DNA of 64,000 bases from Brevibacterium zhoupengii (GCF_021117425.1 NZ_CP088298.1:3534001-3598000), one strand, 5' to 3'. Counted from the stretch's first letter, positions 26,629 to 35,675 are shown. The notes: generated from the letters alone by a model not told the origin. Numbers and translations are program-made.

Positions 26629-28086
26629 GTGGACATCTCCCCGATCATCGACAAGCTCAACACCGGACTGTTCATCAATGGCCAGTGGCGTGAGGCCGAG
26701 GGTGGGAAGACCATCGACGTCGTGAACCCCGCGACCGGTGATCTCATCACCACGGTCGCCGATGGAACCGCCGCCGATGCCGCCGAAGCCATCAAGGTCG
26801 CCGGTGACACCCAGGAGTCCTGGGCCGCCACCCCACCGCGCGAACGGGCCGAGATTCTGCGCCGCGCGTTCGAACTCCTCATCGACCGTGCCGATGACAT
26901 CGCTGCGGTCATGACCGCCGAGATGGGCAAGCCCTTCGCCGAGTCCAAGGGTGAGGTCACCTACGGTGCCGAATTCTTCCGCTGGTTCTCCGAGGAGGCC
27001 GTGCGCGTGGGCGGCGAATACACCCAGTCCACCGACGGCAAGACCCGCGTCATGGTCTCTCGCGAACCGGTCGGGCCCTGCATCCTCATCACCCCCTGGA
27101 ACTTCCCGCTGGCCATGGGCACCCGCAAGATCGGTCCCGCCATCGCCGCCGGCTGCACCATGGTGTTCAAGCCTGCGAAGCTGACGCCGCTGACTTCGCT
27201 CATGCTCGTCGACGTACTCATCGAAGCCGGCCTGCCCGCCGGTGTGCTCAACGTCGTCACTTCGGAGTCCGCCCGCCGCGTGGTCACCCCGTGGATGAAA
27301 TCGGGAATCGCCCGCAAGGTCACCTTCACCGGCTCCACCGAGGTGGGCATCGGTCTGCTCAAGCAGGCTGCCGACAATGTCATGAAGACGTCGATGGAGC
27401 TCGGCGGCAATGCCCCGTTCGTCGTCTGCGATGATGCCGACATCGACAAGGCCGTCACCGGTGCGGTCCAGGCGAAGATGCGCAACGGCGGCGAAGCCTG
27501 CACCTCAGCGAACCGTCTGTTCGTCCATTCCTCGATCGCCGAGGAGTTCTCGACGAAGCTGACCGAACGCATCGGATCGATGACCGTCGGAAACGGCCTC
27601 GACGACGGCACCGAGGTGGGCCCACTGGTCGATCAGGATTCCCTGGACAAGGTCGCCAGCCTCGTCGACGATGCTGTGGCCAAGGGTGCGAAGGTCCTCA
27701 CCGGCGGGTCGAAGATCGAGGGCAAGGGCTTCTTCTACTCCCCGACCGTCATGACCGATGTGCCGCTGGACTCCGAGATCCGCACCACCGAGATCTTCGG
27801 GCCTGTGGCCCCCATCGTCACCTTCGACACCGACGAAGAGGGCATCGCCTTGGCCAATGAGACCGAGTTCGGTCTGGCCGGCTACCTGTTCAGTGAGAAC
27901 GTCGAGCGGGCGCTGAACCTGGCCGACAAGATGCAGGTCGGCATGGTCGGCCTCAACACCGGCCTGGTCTCCAATCCCGCCGCGCCCTTCGGCGGTGTGA
28001 AGAAGTCCGGGCTGGGGCGCGAGGGTGGTCGCGTGGGCATCGAGGAGTTCCTCGAGGTCAAGTACGTGGCCCTGCCCCGCGCCTGA
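26629..28086 (+). CDS. Succinate-semialdehyde dehydrogenase (GabD-like)
   Basis: A 485-residue aldehyde dehydrogenase. It opens with the family's FINGQWREAEGGKTIDVVNPATG, has the cofactor motif TPWNFPLAMGTRKIGPA, VTFTGSTEVG, the catalytic glutamate in MELGGNAPFV and the nucleophile in GGEACTSANR. This matches GabD-type enzymes, which oxidise succinate semialdehyde to succinate with NAD(P)+. The GTG start at 26629 follows a full-strength AAAGGAGG seven bases upstream. It is a paralogue of the shorter enzyme at 7306-8685. It stands alone, 31 bases from a convergent alcohol dehydrogenase. Confidence 0.88.
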   Translation: MDISPIIDKLNTGLFINGQWREAEGGKTIDVVNPATGDLITTVADGTAADAAEAIKVAGDTQESWAATPPRERAEILRRAFELLIDRADDIAAVMTAEMGKPFAESKGEVTYGAEFFRWFSEEAVRVGGEYTQSTDGKTRVMVSREPVGPCILITPWNFPLAMGTRKIGPAIAAGCTMVFKPAKLTPLTSLMLVDVLIEAGLPAGVLNVVTSESARRVVTPWMKSGIARKVTFTGSTEVGIGLLKQAADNVMKTSMELGGNAPFVVCDDADIDKAVTGAVQAKMRNGGEACTSANRLFVHSSIAEEFSTKLTERIGSMTVGNGLDDGTEVGPLVDQDSLDKVASLVDDAVAKGAKVLTGGSKIEGKGFFYSPTVMTDVPLDSEIRTTEIFGPVAPIVTFDTDEEGIALANETEFGLAGYLFSENVERALNLADKMQVGMVGLNTGLVSNPAAPFGGVKKSGLGREGGRVGIEEFLEVKYVALPRA

Positions 28087-28117
28087 GGCAACCTCGTCGA
28101 CCGGGGCCGCCGGCGGC

Positions 28118-29104
28118 TCACAGCCGCATGTCGACCCACTGTTTGACGCCCGCCCGCGATCGGGTGCCGGCGGTGAAGACCGCGGGCACCTCGTCGAGTG
28201 CCATCGCCGGGCCCATGATCGCCTCCGTGGGCATCTCCTCAAGGAGGTGCACGGCCGCGGCCATGTCCTGCGGGTGTTCGTAGATGAATGAGCCCTTGAT
28301 GCGCAGCTGGCGCTGCACAATGCTGAAGCTGGAGGCGCCGAGGTGGTGGTGGTCCTCCCCCACCAGGGTCACCGCTGCGAATGGAGCCAGATGGTCGACG
28401 ACGGCGCCGAGTGCCTCCGGCACTCCGGCCGCGTCGATGACGACCTCGGCCGCGGGGCTCTGCCCCGGGGTGAAGATCTGCGCACCGAGTTCAACCGCCA
28501 ACTGGCGACGCTCTTCGCTGGGTTCGCTGACATACGGGTGATGTCCGTGCGCCACCAGGGTGAGAATCGACAGCAGCCCCTGGGCACCGGCCCCGAGCAC
28601 GAGCACGGTTTCCGACCCTTCGAGGCCCGTGCGGCGAATCGCCGAAGCAGCGACAGCCAACGGCTCCGCGCACACCGCACGCTCGAGACTCATATGGGCA
28701 TCGAGTCGGTGGCAGAACTCGCTGGGATGGTCGACCACCTCGGCGAGGAAGCCGGGCTGAGTCAGGACTCCTGCGCTCAATCGCGAGGTGCAGGCGGAGG
28801 TCATGCCGCGCCGGCAGTATTCGCACCGGCCGCAGGTGATGTTCGGCTCGAGGGCCACCCGGTCACCGACGGCGAATCCGCAGGCACCGGGGCCCACCTC
28901 GGCGACTTCACCGATACCTTCGTGACCCAGTCGCCACGGAAGCTTCGGCGGCGTGCGTCGGCCGGCGGCCAGGGTCTGATCGGTCCCGCAGATGCCGACG
29001 GCGAGCATGCGGATGCGGAGATCGCCCCTGCCGACCGGGCCCTGCGGCAGGCTGCAGTCGACGACCTCGACGCGGCCGGGTGCTGTGATCTCCGCCGAGC
29101 GCAT
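28118..29104 (-). CDS. Zinc-dependent medium-chain alcohol dehydrogenase
   Basis: A 328-residue MDR-family dehydrogenase. Catalytic zinc ligands appear in GICGTDQT and LGHEGIGEV, and the structural-zinc cysteines in CGRCEYCRRGMTSAC. The NAD-binding motif LVLGAGAQGLLS is near residue 175. It oxidises an alcohol or polyol; the substrate is unknown. The ATG at 29104 overlaps the MHS transporter stop by one base (TGATG), so it is co-translated with it. The pair is divergent from an IclR regulator, which suggests uptake and oxidation of one substrate. Confidence 0.83.
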   Translation of the reverse strand: MRSAEITAPGRVEVVDCSLPQGPVGRGDLRIRMLAVGICGTDQTLAAGRRTPPKLPWRLGHEGIGEVAEVGPGACGFAVGDRVALEPNITCGRCEYCRRGMTSACTSRLSAGVLTQPGFLAEVVDHPSEFCHRLDAHMSLERAVCAEPLAVAASAIRRTGLEGSETVLVLGAGAQGLLSILTLVAHGHHPYVSEPSEERRQLAVELGAQIFTPGQSPAAEVVIDAAGVPEALGAVVDHLAPFAAVTLVGEDHHHLGASSFSIVQRQLRIKGSFIYEHPQDMAAAVHLLEEMPTEAIMGPAMALDEVPAVFTAGTRSRAGVKQWVDMRL

Positions 29105-30468
29105 CAGAGCTGGGCGCCCATCTTGGTGCTCGTCACCGCGCGCTCGGCATCGCGTTCCACGCGCCACTGGTGGACGAGGTACACCGCGATGGCGATCGAG
29201 ATGAGGCATCCGCCGGCCAGGTAGGCGGCGACGAGGTACCAGGAGCCTCCTCCGACTCCGACGAGGAAGGTGGCGATGAACGGGGTGAAGCCGCCGGCGA
29301 TGGCGCTGGCCAGCTGGTATCCGACGCCGGCGCCGCTGTAGCGGAATTCGGGGCTGAACATCTCGGCGAACAGTGGCTGCTGCACGCTGACGACGGCATC
29401 GTGGGCGATGTTGATCAGCAGCACCGCGAAGATGACGATGGCGACGATATTGCCGCTCTCAAGTGCGAAGAAGAACGGGATTGCGCACACGAGGCCGACG
29501 ATTCCGCCTGTGAGGTAGACGCGCAGTCGCCCGAACCGGTCGGAGAGGTAGGCGAACATGGGGATCGTGATGATGCCGAGCCCGCCGACGAGGAGGGTGA
29601 TGTTGAGCATGATCTGGCGATCGAAGCCGAGTTCGTCGGTGGAGTAGGCCAGGGCGAAGGTCGTCACGATGTACATCGTCAGCAGCTCGATGAACCGCAT
29701 GCCGATGATCTGGAAGATCTGTGCCGGGTAGCGCTTGAAGGCTTCGAGGATCGGTAGCTTCGCGACCTTGTCCTCCTTGGCGTTCTTGACGCGTTCGAGG
29801 TATTCCTCTGACTCTTCGACTCCCGAGCGGATCCACAGTCCGACGAGGACGAGGACGGCGCTGAAGATGAATGGGATTCGCCAGCCCCAGGCGAGGAAGG
29901 CCTCCTGTGAGAAGTTCCCACTCAGAAGGGCCACGAGTCCGGTGGCCAGCAGAAGACCCACGGAGTATCCGATCTGGACGCCGCTGGAGAAGAATGCCTT
30001 GAGCTTCGAAGGGGCGCTTTCGACGGCCATCAGTGCAGCACCGCCCCATTCGCCGCCCACGGCGACTCCCTGAATGCAGCGCAGGAGGACAAGCAGGGCC
30101 GGAGCCCACCAGCCGATCGTTTCGTAGGTGGGAAGGATGCCGATGACAGCGGTGGCGACGCCCATGATCGTCATGGTCCATATGAGCATGGCCTTGCGTC
30201 CGAGCTTGTCACCGAAGTGTCCGAAGATGATTCCGCCCAAGGGCCGGAAGATGAAGCCGACTCCGAATGTGGCGAATGCGGCCAAGGTACCCGCGTGAGC
30301 GCTGTAGCCGGGGAAGAAGAGTTCACCGAAGACCAGAGCGGCAATGATTCCGTAGAGCAGGAAGTCGTACCACTCGACCACGGCTCCGACGAATGATCCT
30401 GCGGCTGCCCGGCGGGCGCGTTTCATTGCCTCGGGGCTTACTGTCGTCTGGGGCTGTCCTGTGGACAT
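29104..30468 (-). CDS. MHS-family major facilitator transporter
   Basis: A 454-residue twelve-helix symporter of the metabolite:H+ (MHS) branch. It starts with the family's AGSFVGAVVEWYDFLLYG. It also has GGIIFGHFGDKLGRKAMLI (the MFS loop 2-3 motif), QGVAVGGEWGGAALMAVE and a long loop after helix 6. Relatives carry organic acids such as shikimate, alpha-ketoglutarate or proline/betaine. The ATG at 30468 has AAAGGAG upstream. It leads an operon with the alcohol dehydrogenase and shares its upstream region with the IclR-type gene. Confidence 0.86.
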   Translation of the reverse strand: MSTGQPQTTVSPEAMKRARRAAAGSFVGAVVEWYDFLLYGIIAALVFGELFFPGYSAHAGTLAAFATFGVGFIFRPLGGIIFGHFGDKLGRKAMLIWTMTIMGVATAVIGILPTYETIGWWAPALLVLLRCIQGVAVGGEWGGAALMAVESAPSKLKAFFSSGVQIGYSVGLLLATGLVALLSGNFSQEAFLAWGWRIPFIFSAVLVLVGLWIRSGVEESEEYLERVKNAKEDKVAKLPILEAFKRYPAQIFQIIGMRFIELLTMYIVTTFALAYSTDELGFDRQIMLNITLLVGGLGIITIPMFAYLSDRFGRLRVYLTGGIVGLVCAIPFFFALESGNIVAIVIFAVLLINIAHDAVVSVQQPLFAEMFSPEFRYSGAGVGYQLASAIAGGFTPFIATFLVGVGGGSWYLVAAYLAGGCLISIAIAVYLVHQWRVERDAERAVTSTKMGAQL

Positions 30469-30547
30469 GGCATTCTCCTTTGAATGGTGGAGCTGTCGGT
30501 CGTCGGCGGTGCTGTCGGTTCGGGTTAACGCAGATCACATTATCATG

Positions 30548-30585
30548 ATGTACGCTTATCGTACATATGTGCACTATGCGCACAT
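30548..30585. promoter_or_regulatory. Two adjacent palindromes, probable IclR operators
   Basis: ATGTACG (30548-30554) and CGTACAT (30560-30566) form a perfect 7-bp inverted repeat. ATGTGC (30567-30572) and GCACAT (30580-30585) form another directly after it. Both lie in the AT-richer divergent spacer between the MHS transporter and IclR genes, where an IclR-type dimer of dimers would bind. Confidence 0.6.
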
Positions 30586-30682
30586 CGTTGTGGTCGCTCG
30601 GCCGCTGTCTGAGGCGTCGCTGTCGTCATCTGTGGAGGTCGCACGTGACTGCGACCGATACCCTGGAGAGGTGAAGTCAGAG

Positions 30683-31468
30683 ATGAGTCCCGCCGAAGAG
30701 CCGTCGCCCGGCCCCCACTATGTGAAGTCCGCGGAGAAGACCCTGGCCGTCCTCCTCGCCTTCACCGCCGAGACCCCCTATCGCACCGTCACCGAGGTGG
30801 CCGCCGCCACCCAGCTGACCCGGGCCGCGGCCCGGCGCTTCCTCCTGACCCTCGTCGACCTCGGCTACCTGTCGACGGAGGGCTCGCACTTCGCACTCAC
30901 TCCCCGTGTTCTCGACGTCGGAGCGGGATTCCTCGCTGGCCTCGATCTGCCCAAGGTCGCCCAACCGCACCTCAACGACCTGGCTCATGACCTCGACGAA
31001 TCCGCGACGCTGAGCATCCTCGACGCCGACGACGTCGTCTACATCGCCCGGGCCGCGGCGCCGCGGCTTCATGCGGTCACCGTCAATCTGGGAAACAGGC
31101 TCCCCGCCTGGGCCACGTCCATGGGAAGGATGCTCATCGCCGAGCTGCCCGAGGCCTTCCAGGAGCAGTTCCTCGCCCGCGTCGAGATCTCGCCGTTCAC
31201 CGATCACACCGTGTCATCGGCCGCCGAACTCGGCCAGGAGCTCAACCGGATCCGCAAGCAGGGCTGGTGCCTCGTCTCCCAGGAACTCGATGACGGCCTC
31301 CGCGGCCTCGCGGTTCCCATTCGCCGAGGCGGCAACACCCTCGCCGCACTCAATGTCTCCCTGCATACGTCTCATCTGCGCGGGCTCTCAGTCGAAGACG
31401 ACCTCGTACCCCGCTTGCAGCGCGTTGCGGCATCGATTGCGGAGGACTTCGGTGGCCGCGCCGACTGA
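30683..31468 (+). CDS. IclR-family regulator (PcaR/PobR-like)
   Basis: A 261-residue IclR-type regulator. It has a winged helix-turn-helix (YVKSAEKTLAVLLAFT, then LTRAAARRFLLTLVDLGYL) and an effector domain with LGNRLPAWATSMGRMLIAEL, QELNRIRKQGWCLVSQELDDGLRGLAVPIR, the pattern of Pca/Pob regulators of aromatic acid catabolism. The ATG at 30683 was used; a GTG at 30671 is possible. It is divergent from the MHS transporter/alcohol dehydrogenase operon, its probable target, with two palindromes between them. Confidence 0.84.
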   Translation: MSPAEEPSPGPHYVKSAEKTLAVLLAFTAETPYRTVTEVAAATQLTRAAARRFLLTLVDLGYLSTEGSHFALTPRVLDVGAGFLAGLDLPKVAQPHLNDLAHDLDESATLSILDADDVVYIARAAAPRLHAVTVNLGNRLPAWATSMGRMLIAELPEAFQEQFLARVEISPFTDHTVSSAAELGQELNRIRKQGWCLVSQELDDGLRGLAVPIRRGGNTLAALNVSLHTSHLRGLSVEDDLVPRLQRVAASIAEDFGGRAD

Positions 31469-31528
31469 GGGCATCGTGCTCACAGGGCTCGCGCCGTTTG
31501 CGGTGTTCGCGCCGTTCGGTAACCAGTC

Positions 31529-32041
31529 ATGATTCTGCCCGAGGTTCGCGACCCGGCCATGGTCACTGTGCGACGGGGTGGAACCCTCAGCGATGACGAT
31601 CACCAGCTGCTTGCCCTCTGGGCAGCCGACTGCGCCGAGCACGTCATACATCTCTTCGAATCCGAGGCCCCCGGGGATACACGGGTTCGCGACGCGGTCG
31701 CTGCCACACGTGCGTGGGCGGGAGGCACAATGCCGATGATGCAGGCACGCGCCGCCGGTGGGCACTCCATGGGTGCTGCCCGCCCCTTGCAAGGGGCGGC
31801 ACGGTTCGCCGCCTATTCTGCAGGGCAGGCGGCATGCGTCGGGCACGTTGCCGAACACGACCTCGGCGCTGCGGCCTACGCCATCAAGGCCGCCAGCAGC
31901 GCGAGTCCCGAGGACCCCACTGCGGGACAGAAGGAACGTGACTGGCAGAGAGCACAGCTGCCCGATCAGGTCCGGCGTCTCGTGCTTGCCGATCAGCGCC
32001 GGCGCAACTCCATCTGCTGGTACGTCTTCGACACTGACTGA
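31529..32041 (+). CDS. Putative immunity protein (Imm5-like)
   Basis: A 170-residue helical protein whose layout matches the Imm5-like 'putative immunity protein' family. It has LLALWAADCAEHVIHLFE, then a PGD turn and AATRAWAGG, then alanine-rich helices ending HVAEHDLGAAAYAIKAA, and a C-terminal RRNSICWYVF. Such proteins often neutralise polymorphic toxins, but no toxin gene lies next to it here. Start at 31529 is the first ATG before the conserved region. It runs behind the IclR gene by 60 bases and is followed by a large hairpin. Confidence 0.65.
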   Translation: MILPEVRDPAMVTVRRGGTLSDDDHQLLALWAADCAEHVIHLFESEAPGDTRVRDAVAATRAWAGGTMPMMQARAAGGHSMGAARPLQGAARFAAYSAGQAACVGHVAEHDLGAAAYAIKAASSASPEDPTAGQKERDWQRAQLPDQVRRLVLADQRRRNSICWYVFDTD

Positions 32042-32067
32042 GTCTGGTCACCGGCTCCGAATACTTC

Positions 32068-32127
32068 CGCGTATGAAAGATGCGCATGTCATGCACTCAT
32101 GCATGCCATGCGCATCTTTCATACGCG
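32068..32127. terminator. Perfect 21-bp inverted repeat
   Basis: Positions 32068-32088 and 32107-32127 are perfect reverse complements around an 18-base centre that contains a further ATGCA/TGCAT pair. It lies between the convergent Imm5-like and GlpR-like genes and would form a very stable hairpin in either transcript. It probably acts as a bidirectional terminator. Confidence 0.7.
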
Positions 32128-32155
32128 GTTACCTGCGAAGGGTCGTTGTCGCTGC

Positions 32156-34033
32156 TCAGGCGCGGCGGCGTGCAAGAACGTCGTCGACGGCGCCCAGCTC
32201 GGGAGCCTTGTTGGTCCGGATCGCCTTGCGGCCGTGTTCCAGCGGGCTGTCCTCGCGGGCGGAGTCGCTGAGCTCAGCACGGTAGCCGAGTTCGGCGGCG
32301 AACTGAGCGGCGATGTCCTCCCGGCTGCGAGCCTCGGTCTCGTAGGAGGACGCATCGGCGGCCTTCGCTTCGGGAACCGGGTGCTCAGCCTCTGGGGCGG
32401 CCACGTAGCTGGGGATCGGCAAGGGTGTCGGCGACCAGGCGCCGCGTGCCTGCAGTCGCTGCATGAACGGATCGTTGACCTTGACGGTGTCGACATTCGA
32501 CGCGGCCGCCACAACCTCGGCGGTGGTGTCCGTGTCGCTGTCTGCGGAGTCGTCTTTGTCTGCTGAGTTGGTATCGGTCGCGGCTGCAGACGCGGAGCCG
32601 TCAGCCCTATCCGTCGAGGCCGACTCAGCTGCCGGTGCTGTCTCGGCAGAACCGGCCTTGGCTGCGACTGTTTCCTCATCGCCTGCGTCTGTGCCCTCGG
32701 GTGAGGCCTCTTCGACGATGGGGATCGGTCCGGTGAGCAGCACCTGCCGGGTGGTGTGGCCCTCTGCGGCTTCGTTGCGGATGCGCACGATCGGGATTTC
32801 GCCGGTGTCGGCTTCTTCCCTGCTCTGCTTCGCGCTCACGTTGCGCTCCATGATGGCGCGCGCCCGGGCCGCTTTGGTCGACCCTGCCGACCGTGCCTCA
32901 GCAGTCCCGGATCCTGCGGCCTTCGAGCCCGCAGTCGCCGAGGTGGTGGCCGGCTTCGCAGCAGCCTTCGCCTGAGGCGACGTGGTGGCTCGAGTTGCTG
33001 CCTTCGTCCGAGGTGCGGCGTTGGTCTGTGGTGCAGCTGTCGTGGTCTTCGCGGTCCGGCCCTCGATCTTCCGGAGGCGGGACTTGAGTTCACGCCTGCG
33101 CAGGTTGAGGGTGCGCACGATGGCCAAGGAGACGATCGCGAGCCCGAGGAAGACTCCGGCCAGGGCAATGTGGACGACGGAGAACATCGCAAGCACACTC
33201 GTCACCAGAACGCCGAGGGCAGAGGCGAGGAAGAGCAGGCCGAATCCTCGCGTCATCGTGCCCAGCGATTTCATCGACTCGCGCAGTGTCGTTGCTTTCT
33301 CAGTCATCGAATGGTCCTCATCGGCTCCGAAGTTCGGATTGGGAAACTGTGTACCTCGTTTGTCTGTCTCTGCTGTGCCTGTGGAGACGGCCTCGTCGGA
33401 GCGGCGCTGCGGTGACCTGGGGTTGGTGCGTCCGGGGCGGATCGGAACCGTCCCGGAATGCCCGCCGAGGTCGCTGCTGCTTCCGCTGCCGCGTCCCGTC
33501 GAACCGTGGCCGCCTGCCCCCTGCTGGGACTGGTTGAACACGGCGTGGACTGCCGGGTGGAGCATCCGAACATTGTCGGCCATCGCCGAGGCGGAGGCCT
33601 CGTGTCGGCTGTCACCGTCGAGATACGTGGAGCGGGTCTCACCGACGGCCACGGGAAGGGTGGCGCGCTGGTGGGGCGCGTCCAGCTCGGCGCTGGTGGA
33701 GTCTGTCGTGGTCGAACCCGAGTTCGCATGTCCGTCGATGACGGCGAATTCTGGGACCTTGGCGGAGAGGCTGAGCTTCGGTGCCTCGGTCATCGGTGCG
33801 ATAGCGGGTCGGGGAACGCTCGCTTCGACGGTGGTCGAGGAGTGGAAGACTCGTGCCCGTTCGGTGTGGTCGTGGCCGGGGATCTGGGGGTCGGCGGCGA
33901 CGACCTGTGCCCGATCCGGGACGGTGTCGATCTCGACGCGGGAGAGCTCCGTCGCTGATTTGCGGATCATTGTGGGCACGACAACGACGAAGACCACGAT
34001 GATGGCGATAACGACGATGATGCTGGTGTCCAC
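32156..34033 (-). CDS. GlpR-like cell-division membrane protein
   Basis: A 625-residue protein. One N-terminal helix (TSIIVVIAIIVVFVVVVPTMI) is followed by about 230 disordered Ser/Thr/Pro-rich residues. Two more helices (LLFLASALGVLVTSVLAMFSV and LAGVFLGLAIVSLAIVRTL) lie near residues 260-305, with a basic RRRELKSRLRKIEGR, then over 300 low-complexity Ala/Thr/Glu residues. I recognise it by position: downstream of galU and rimJ, as for Rv0996 of M. tuberculosis and the GlpR membrane receptor of C. glutamicum, which binds the gephyrin-like protein Glp at the septum. The assignment is synteny-based; sequence similarity of such disordered proteins is weak. Confidence 0.6.
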   Translation of the reverse strand: MDTSIIVVIAIIVVFVVVVPTMIRKSATELSRVEIDTVPDRAQVVAADPQIPGHDHTERARVFHSSTTVEASVPRPAIAPMTEAPKLSLSAKVPEFAVIDGHANSGSTTTDSTSAELDAPHQRATLPVAVGETRSTYLDGDSRHEASASAMADNVRMLHPAVHAVFNQSQQGAGGHGSTGRGSGSSSDLGGHSGTVPIRPGRTNPRSPQRRSDEAVSTGTAETDKRGTQFPNPNFGADEDHSMTEKATTLRESMKSLGTMTRGFGLLFLASALGVLVTSVLAMFSVVHIALAGVFLGLAIVSLAIVRTLNLRRRELKSRLRKIEGRTAKTTTAAPQTNAAPRTKAATRATTSPQAKAAAKPATTSATAGSKAAGSGTAEARSAGSTKAARARAIMERNVSAKQSREEADTGEIPIVRIRNEAAEGHTTRQVLLTGPIPIVEEASPEGTDAGDEETVAAKAGSAETAPAAESASTDRADGSASAAATDTNSADKDDSADSDTDTTAEVVAAASNVDTVKVNDPFMQRLQARGAWSPTPLPIPSYVAAPEAEHPVPEAKAADASSYETEARSREDIAAQFAAELGYRAELSDSAREDSPLEHGRKAIRTNKAPELGAVDDVLARRRA

Positions 34034-34106
34034 ACTGCAACCCTAGAGTGCCCGGATCAGCAACGACGTGAAGGACGGTGGTGTGTCGGTCAAACAGGTG
34101 TCAAGT

Positions 34107-34703
34107 TCACGACTTTCTCAGGCTGTGTCGATAGGCGGTGAGGATTCCCTGTGGAACCTCTTCGGCGACCAGGGCGAACGTGCGGTGATCACACCACCTG
34201 CCGTCGATGTGCATGTACTTCTCACGCAGGCCTTCGTCCCGGAAGCCGAGCTTCTCAACCACCCGCAGGCTTGGCGTGTTCTCGGGTCGGATATTGATCT
34301 CGATGCGGTGCAGCCCCAGGGCGAAGAGGCAGTGATCGACGGCCATGGCCACGGCGATGGGGGTGATTCCGCGGCCGGCGACGCGCGAATCGATCCAGTA
34401 GCCGATCTGGCCGCTGAGGATGGACCCCCAGCTGATGCTGGAGACGGTGAGCTGCCCGCGGAAGACACCGCCGACCTCGATCGCCAAGGGCACGGACTGC
34501 CCCCGCTTGGCCTGCTTGTCGTACATGCGGACCATGGTGCGAAAACCTGGCAGCTGCTGGCCGGGAATCGGCAACGTCGCGTCCCAGGGGCGCAGCCAAT
34601 CACGGTTGTGCCTGCGGACTTCGCGCCACTGGCTCTCGTCGCGCCGGTGGAGCGGACGCAGCACGATGTCGGACTGCTGATCAGTCAGGATGACTGGCCA
34701 CAA
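34107..34703 (-). CDS. RimJ/RimL-type GNAT acetyltransferase
   Basis: A 198-residue acetyltransferase of the ribosomal-protein N-terminal type. It shows VLRPLHRRDESQWREVRRHNRDWLRPWDATLP at the start, GYWIDSRVAGRGITPIAVAMAVDHCLF with the acetyl-CoA loop, HRIEINIRPENTPSLRVVEKLGF and a closing YMHIDGRWCDHRTFAL, all typical of RimJ. The start is a TTG at 34703 with GGAGG six bases upstream; the frame upstream runs antisense-like through galU. It lies 28 bases after galU, in the same order as Rv0993-Rv0995. Confidence 0.83.
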   Translation of the reverse strand: MWPVILTDQQSDIVLRPLHRRDESQWREVRRHNRDWLRPWDATLPIPGQQLPGFRTMVRMYDKQAKRGQSVPLAIEVGGVFRGQLTVSSISWGSILSGQIGYWIDSRVAGRGITPIAVAMAVDHCLFALGLHRIEINIRPENTPSLRVVEKLGFRDEGLREKYMHIDGRWCDHRTFALVAEEVPQGILTAYRHSLRKS

Positions 34704-34731
34704 ACGGCTGCCTCCGCTCTTGGGTGTTCCA

Positions 34732-35634
34732 TCAGGGAAGCGTCGCCACGTAGTCCTTGAGCCAGCTGTTGAGGTCAGCCCCCAGATCGTCACGAGAGCT
34801 GGCGATCTGCACGACGGCCTTGAGGTAGTCGAGCTTGTCGCCAGTATCGTAGCGGGCGCCCTTGAAGACGACGCCGTAGACGCCGTTTCCGCCCTCTTGT
34901 TCTGCGAGGACCTGGAGGGCGTCGGTGAGCTGGATTTCATTGCCGCGGCCAGGTTCGGTTGTCTCCAGGACATCGAAGATCTCCGGGGCCAGGACGTAGC
35001 GGCCGATGATCGCCAGATTCGACGGAGCCTCCCCTGTCTCGGGCTTCTCGACCAGGCCGGTGACCTTGACGACCTCGTCATCATCGGTAGCTTCGACTGC
35101 GGCGCAGCCGTAGAGGTGGATCGCCTCCGGTGGGACTTCCATGAGGGCGACGACGCTGCCGCCGGTCTTCTCGGCGACCTCGATCATCTTCGGCAGGATC
35201 GGGCTGCGTTCATCGATGAGGTCGTCACCGAGCAGGACCGCGAACGGCTCCTGGCCCACATGTTGGCGGCCTTTGAGCACGGCGTGGCCCAGGCCCTTGG
35301 GGTCACCCTGGCGAACGTAGTGGATATCGGCGAGTTCGGAGGCGTGGCGAACAGCGGCGAGCTTCTTGTCATCGCCTTTCTTAGCCAGTGCGGCCTCGAG
35401 CCCGTCGACCCGGTCGAAGTGATCTTCCAGGGGTCGCTTGTTCCGACCGGTGATCATGAGGAGGTCCTGCAGTCCGGCATCGGCCGCCTCTTCGACGACG
35501 TACTGAATGGCAGGCTTGTCGACGACTGGCAACATCTCCTTGGGAGTCGCCTTGGTGGCAGGGAGGAAACGGGTACCCAGGCCAGCCACGGGGATCACGG
35601 CCTTGCGCACTGTGCGCTGCGATTCATCACTCAT
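34732..35634 (-). CDS. galU: UTP--glucose-1-phosphate uridylyltransferase
   Basis: A 300-residue GalU that makes UDP-glucose for cell-wall and capsule sugars and trehalose. The nucleotidyltransferase signature AVIPVAGLGTRFLPATKATPKEMLPVVDKPAIQY is at the N-terminus, and YDTGDKLDYLKA near the end. The start at 35634 lies seven bases after TAAGAT, a -10-like element, and has no ribosome site, so the message may be leaderless; ATGs at 35643 and 35652 are alternatives. It is divergent from 5-formyltetrahydrofolate cyclo-ligase, as in other actinomycetes. Confidence 0.93.
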   Translation of the reverse strand: MSDESQRTVRKAVIPVAGLGTRFLPATKATPKEMLPVVDKPAIQYVVEEAADAGLQDLLMITGRNKRPLEDHFDRVDGLEAALAKKGDDKKLAAVRHASELADIHYVRQGDPKGLGHAVLKGRQHVGQEPFAVLLGDDLIDERSPILPKMIEVAEKTGGSVVALMEVPPEAIHLYGCAAVEATDDDEVVKVTGLVEKPETGEAPSNLAIIGRYVLAPEIFDVLETTEPGRGNEIQLTDALQVLAEQEGGNGVYGVVFKGARYDTGDKLDYLKAVVQIASSRDDLGADLNSWLKDYVATLP

Positions 35635-35675
35635 GCCGTTCATCTTAACCATTGAAGGTGCCCCCGATTAGGCTT

